Below are positions 61,190 through 64,000 of a stretch of 64,000 bases of DNA, one piece after another. A model generated the notes under the pieces. The model saw only the letters and a list, made by a program, of their open reading frames with translations, searched no databases and was not told the DNA's origin. Numbering within the stretch: the stretch's first letter is position 1; the number at the start of each line of letters is the position of its first letter. Source of the stretch: a virus; IMG/VR virus record IMGVR_UViG_3300008108_000124, positions 1-64,000 of that record. One strand, given 5' to 3'. The translations under genes and the position numbers were made by a program.

Positions 61190-61223
61190 CGGGTTAGTCT
61201 GGGTTCAACTCCCAGTACTCCTA
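61152..61223 (+). tRNA. tRNA-Ile(UAU)
   Basis: Acceptor GGGAGTA pairs with TACTCCT (61216-61222; discriminator A). D-stem GCTT/GAGC, anticodon stem GCCTG/CGGGT, loop CTTATAA with anticodon TAT (61185-61187), and T-stem CTGGG/CCCAG with TTCAACT. It would read AUA, a frequent codon in this A+T-rich phage but rare in many hosts. Most bacteria read AUA with a lysidine-modified CAU tRNA instead. No CCA is encoded. Confidence 0.8.
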
Positions 61224-61226
61224 TAT

Positions 61227-61316
61227 GGAAGTGTGGCAGAGAGGTCTAATGCAGTGGATTGCTAATCCGCCGATGTTCTTTAAGGGCATCCGTTGGTTCG
61301 AATCCAACCACTTCCG
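61227..61316 (+). tRNA. tRNA-Ser(GCU)
   Basis: Acceptor GGAAGTG/CACTTCC with discriminator G, a long variable arm (CGATGTTCTTTAAGGGCATC region) typical of serine tRNAs, anticodon stem GTGGA/TCCGC and loop TTGCTAA with anticodon GCT. T-loop TTCGAAT. It reads AGC/AGU. It follows the Ile tRNA by 3 bases. Confidence 0.9.
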
Positions 61317-61318
61317 TT

Positions 61319-61391
61319 GCTCCTTTAGCAATCTGGTGAATGCAGCGAACTCATAATTCGCCTGAGGCGTGTTCGATCCACGCAAGGAGCA
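61319..61391 (+). tRNA. tRNA-Met(CAU) or Ile2
   Basis: Acceptor GCTCCTT/AAGGAGC, discriminator A, anticodon stem GCGAA/TTCGC, loop CTCATAA with anticodon CAT, T-stem GCGTG/CACGC. With an AUA-reading tRNA-Ile next to it, elongator Met is the simpler reading, but a lysidine-modified Ile tRNA cannot be excluded. Confidence 0.85.
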
Positions 61392-61392
61392 C

Positions 61393-61421
61393 TTGACCAA
61401 TACAACTCTTTGAGTTATAAT
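61393..61421 (+). promoter_or_regulatory. Sigma-70 promoter before tRNA-Leu
   Basis: TTGACC (61393-61398) and TATAAT (61416-61421), 17-base spacer, lie between the Met and Leu tRNAs. The transcript would begin around 61428, so the Leu tRNA (and perhaps the 61538 gene) has its own promoter. Confidence 0.8.
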
Positions 61422-61433
61422 GGTCCTATACAA

Positions 61434-61517
61434 GGGAGATTGGTGGAATCGGTAGACACACCAGACTTAAAATCTGTTGGGCGTATGCCCGTGGGAGTTC
61501 AAGTCTCCCATCTCCTA
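61434..61517 (+). tRNA. tRNA-Leu(UAA)
   Basis: Acceptor GGGAGAT/ATCTCCT, discriminator A, D-arm TGGAATCGGTAGACA, anticodon stem CCAGA/TCTGT and loop CTTAAAA with anticodon TAA. The variable arm is long (GGGCGTATGCCC) and the T-stem is GGGAG/CTCCC. It reads UUA, one of the most used Leu codons in this genome. Confidence 0.9.
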
Positions 61518-61537
61518 CTTAAAATAAATAAAAAGAT

Positions 61538-61864
61538 ATGGGAATTTCTCCTATGTCTTTTAAATACAAAATCACTCACGCATACTGCTGGTACAATAAT
61601 GGCAGTATGATTGTGAAGATGTATTTTATTAATGAAATACCCTTCACTTTTGATGAACTGCCTGATGGACACTTATATGATATAGATCTTTGTAAAGAAG
61701 CGGATAAGTATAGAACATTTGATCCAGAAGATTTATATAAAAATTCTTTCTATCTTATAGATGAGGAAGCGCATCCTTGTTTCTTTCCAGTTGAGTTAGA
61801 AAACCCTGAAGATTTACCTGATGAATTAGAATTTGACTATGGTGGCGAAGATTTGACATCATAA
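61538..61864 (+). CDS. Small acidic hypothetical protein (108 aa)
   Basis: No recognised family. THAYCWYNNGSMIVKMYFIN is followed by acidic segments (DLCKEADKYRTFDPEDLYKN, ENPEDLPDELEFDYGGEDL). Met codons at 61538 and 61553 are both possible starts and neither has a good ribosome site. It is probably soluble and expressed from the Leu-tRNA promoter region or a late box. Confidence 0.5.
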   Translation: MGISPMSFKYKITHAYCWYNNGSMIVKMYFINEIPFTFDELPDGHLYDIDLCKEADKYRTFDPEDLYKNSFYLIDEEAHPCFFPVELENPEDLPDELEFDYGGEDLTS

Positions 61865-61867
61865 ATA
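61860..61867 (+). promoter_or_regulatory. Late-type box CATAAATA before the large structural gene
   Basis: CATAAATA overlaps the stop of the 61538 gene and lies 32 bases before ATG 61900, in keeping with the other late boxes. Confidence 0.5.
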
Positions 61868-61899
61868 AACCATAGGAATATTTCTGAAAATATAGTCAA

Positions 61900-64000
61900 A
61901 TGCCTCTTAATAAATTAGAGAATTTTATAAAGAATACAGAGGGACGTATTCTTTACGTCAATCCAAATGACCTTGATGCAACGGATGCGATTACTAATCA
62001 AGGCAATTCACTAACAAAACCTTTTAAAACTGTTCAAAGAGCACTGTTAGAATCGGCAAGATTTTCCTATTTAAGAGGTAATGACAACGATCTTACTGAA
62101 AAAACAACTATTCTTCTTTTCCCAGGAGAATATATTATTGATAATAGACCAGGATATGCCATCAAAGAAGTTTCAAATCAGGCAAGAGCAGTAGCACCAA
62201 CAGGAGAAGAAACTGCTGCTGTCGATACTCTTTCTCTTACTTTAGAATCTAACTTTGACATAACGCAAGAAGATAATATTCTCTATAAATTCAATAGTAT
62301 CTACGGTGGAGTTGTTGTACCTAGAGGTACTTCAATTGTAGGATTAGATTTAAGAAAGACTAAGGTACGTGCAAAATATGTTCCGAATCCCACAGATTCT
62401 GCTGTAGGAAAAACAGCAATATTCAGAATTACTGGTGCATGTTATTTTTGGCAGTTATCTTTCTTTGATGCAGATGAAACTGGTGTTGTTTATACTGATG
62501 ATATTGACTTCTCCACAAATAACCAGTCCAAACCAACTTTTTCTCACCATAAATTAACTTGCTTTGAATATGCTGATGGAGTAAATATTCCTTCTGGATA
62601 TCAGATCAGTGATCTGAACATGTATTATAGTAAATTATCAAATGCATTTAATTTAGAATCAGGAAGAGATATAGATCAAAAATATCCAGATAATCCTATT
62701 GGAGATGCGCCACTTGGATTCTCTGCACGAAGACCTGAATATGAGATTGTTGGTGCATTTGCAAATGATCCAATCGTCATTAGCTCTATTAAATCCGGAG
62801 ATGGATTTGTTCCAACAGTTATAGTTACAGTTACAACTACTACAGAACATAATTTAAATGCCGGAACTCCGATTAAAATTAGAGGAGTCGCAGTTGAAGA
62901 CTATAATATTTCTACCAAAGTTCAAACTGTAATCAGTGAAACTGAATTTACCTATCTACTTTCTGCATTTAGAGATAACTTACCAGCATCTCCATCCTCA
63001 TCAAGCACTCAAACTGTAACTGTAGAAACAGATACAGTTACTGGTGCTTCACCATACGTATTCAATTGCTCCCTACGTTCTGTCTGGGGTATGAATGGAA
63101 TGCATTCGGACGGTAACAAGGCAACTGGATTTAAGAGTATGGTTGTTGCCCAGTTTACTGGAGTTTCACTTCAGAAAGATGATAGATCATTTGTAAAATA
63201 CGATCCAACCTCTAGAGTTTATGATGGGATTACCATTACTAAACAAACAGGAACTGATCTATCTAAAAACTCTTCGGCGTTAAATGCATCTAAAGTTTAT
63301 CATTTAGATTCGAATGCCATTTACAGAAAAGGATGGGAAACAAGTCACATTAAGATATCGAATGATGCCTTTATCCAGGTTGTTTCTGTTTTTGCAATTG
63401 GATTTAATCGTCACTTTGATGTTCAAAGTGGTGGAGACGCTTCAATCACAAACTCCAACTCAAACTTTGGACAAATATCATTAGTAGCAGAGGGATTCAA
63501 GAAAAATGCATTTGAAAAAGATAACAATGCATATGTAACATCAATTGTTGCACCGAAGGCAGTAACTAGATCCGAAACTGATATTGATTGGATTTCTTTG
63601 GATGTTCAAAAAACAATCAACGTTGGAATATCCAGTCATTTGTATCTCTATGGATTAACAGCGAAGGATGATCCCCCGCCTGTTATTATTCAAGGATATA
63701 GAATTGGTGCAAAGAGAGATGAAAAGCTATACCTAAACTCTACTGGGGCAACCATAAAGACGGCATCCATTTGCATGGTTGATAGTTTTGTAGGTGCATT
63801 CGGAAACATTGCCAGAGGATCTGTAATATCTGAAAAAGAATATACGGTGTCTTCTGGTCCCACAACCAATATTCTAACTTTATCAGTAGGACATGGACTA
63901 CAAAATGGTGAGAAAATTAGAATTGTAAGTGAAACCGGAGATCTCCCTGAAAATATTGAACCTCATATTGTTTATTATGCAATTACATCTGGATTAGGAG
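61900..64000 (+). CDS. Large virion structural protein, 5' part (700 codons visible)
   Basis: The frame is open from ATG 61900 to the window end. MPLNKLENFIKNTEGRILYV followed by NPNDLDATDAITNQGNSLTK and PFKTVQRALLESARFSYLRG, TTILLFPGEYIIDNRPGYA is the start of a large structural protein I know from T4-like cyanophages. The P-F-K-T-V-Q-R-A-L plus P-G-x-Y pattern resembles the first coils of right-handed beta-helix proteins. VFNCSLRSVWGMNGMHSDGN and FIQVVSVFAIGFNRHFDVQS continue. Probably a tail fibre or baseplate-attached adhesin. Confidence 0.75.
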   Translation, partial: MPLNKLENFIKNTEGRILYVNPNDLDATDAITNQGNSLTKPFKTVQRALLESARFSYLRGNDNDLTEKTTILLFPGEYIIDNRPGYAIKEVSNQARAVAPTGEETAAVDTLSLTLESNFDITQEDNILYKFNSIYGGVVVPRGTSIVGLDLRKTKVRAKYVPNPTDSAVGKTAIFRITGACYFWQLSFFDADETGVVYTDDIDFSTNNQSKPTFSHHKLTCFEYADGVNIPSGYQISDLNMYYSKLSNAFNLESGRDIDQKYPDNPIGDAPLGFSARRPEYEIVGAFANDPIVISSIKSGDGFVPTVIVTVTTTTEHNLNAGTPIKIRGVAVEDYNISTKVQTVISETEFTYLLSAFRDNLPASPSSSSTQTVTVETDTVTGASPYVFNCSLRSVWGMNGMHSDGNKATGFKSMVVAQFTGVSLQKDDRSFVKYDPTSRVYDGITITKQTGTDLSKNSSALNASKVYHLDSNAIYRKGWETSHIKISNDAFIQVVSVFAIGFNRHFDVQSGGDASITNSNSNFGQISLVAEGFKKNAFEKDNNAYVTSIVAPKAVTRSETDIDWISLDVQKTINVGISSHLYLYGLTAKDDPPPVIIQGYRIGAKRDEKLYLNSTGATIKTASICMVDSFVGAFGNIARGSVISEKEYTVSSGPTTNILTLSVGHGLQNGEKIRIVSETGDLPENIEPHIVYYAITSGLG

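Noticed and set aside
1-64000. Diversity-generating retroelement, integrase or prophage ends
   Set aside because: No reverse transcriptase, template/variable repeat pair with A-substitution pattern, recombinase or att-like repeats were seen; RCC1 loop variation has no RT nearby.

Overview
The window is A+T-rich, densely packed phage DNA. It most likely comes from a T4-like cyanomyovirus (Prochlorococcus/Synechococcus phage). The case rests on T4 core proteins (gp33, gp59, gp32, gp53, gp48, gp4, gp26, baseplate hub and spike proteins), cyanophage-type thyX and phoH, a DUF1825 protein otherwise typical of cyanobacteria, a cyanobacterial/cyanophage glutamine (Downstream-peptide) riboswitch, T4-like late promoter boxes (ATAAATA) and a small tRNA cluster. 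No integrase, att site, rRNA or CRISPR array is seen.

Layout. (1) 1-4423: the 3' end of a collagen-like tail fibre with a self-cleaving S74 chaperone, a 788-aa RCC1-repeat protein and a DUF4376 (tail-fibre-assembly-like) protein. (2) 4434-19978: a 2559-aa and a 1165-aa RCC1-repeat protein, with six small genes between them (TPR/GT9-like, 2OG oxygenase, GT-A-like proteins, Cys-cluster protein). (3) 20020-37135: a glycan-modification island: sulfotransferase, many glycosyltransferases (GT2, GT17, GT25, exostosin-like), methyltransferases, a HAD-nucleotidyltransferase fusion, a phosphodiesterase-like protein, a beta-propeller glycosidase-like protein, an FkbM methyltransferase and a 2OG oxygenase. 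Several are multi-enzyme fusions and one pair is a tandem duplicate. (4) 37140-38743: glutaredoxin and conserved small phage genes, ended by a strong terminator. (5) 38826-39231: a self-contained cassette of consensus promoter, glutamine riboswitch, two tiny peptides (37 and 28 aa) and terminator. (6) 39261-44953: a tandem pair of 2OG-oxygenase-like proteins, a shortened thyX, phoH, a PD-(D/E)XK exonuclease, gp33, gp59, DUF1825 and gp32. (7) 45018-48540, minus strand: gp53, gp48, an aspartyl-hydroxylase-like protein, a conserved protein, gp4 and a NUMOD-type DNA-binding protein. (8) 48609-60756, plus strand: tail tube/baseplate initiator, gp26, a small hub gene, two tape-measure-like proteins (the second carrying peptidoglycan-cutting domains), hub, gp5 OB-fold, structural proteins, needle, fibre-like protein, 2OG oxygenase and a structural protein. 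(9) 60763-61517: consensus promoter, small genes, a Phd/YefM-like gene and tRNAs Ile(UAU), Ser(GCU), Met(CAU) and Leu(UAA). (10) 61538-64000: a small acidic protein and the 5' part of a large virion structural protein.

Together, regions 6-8 and 10 supply late transcription, replication-fork loading and baseplate/tail assembly. Regions 1-3 form an accessory fibre-plus-glycan module: three very large RCC1 repeat proteins, probably virion surface fibres, are interleaved with enzymes that could decorate virion or host surface with sulfated or methylated sugars. The least expected items are the RCC1 family with its shared DNA repeats, the riboswitch-controlled micro-peptide operon, the chimeric ThyX, the circularly permuted M23 plus RlpA tail enzyme and the methyltransferase-glycosyltransferase fusion with an internal start.
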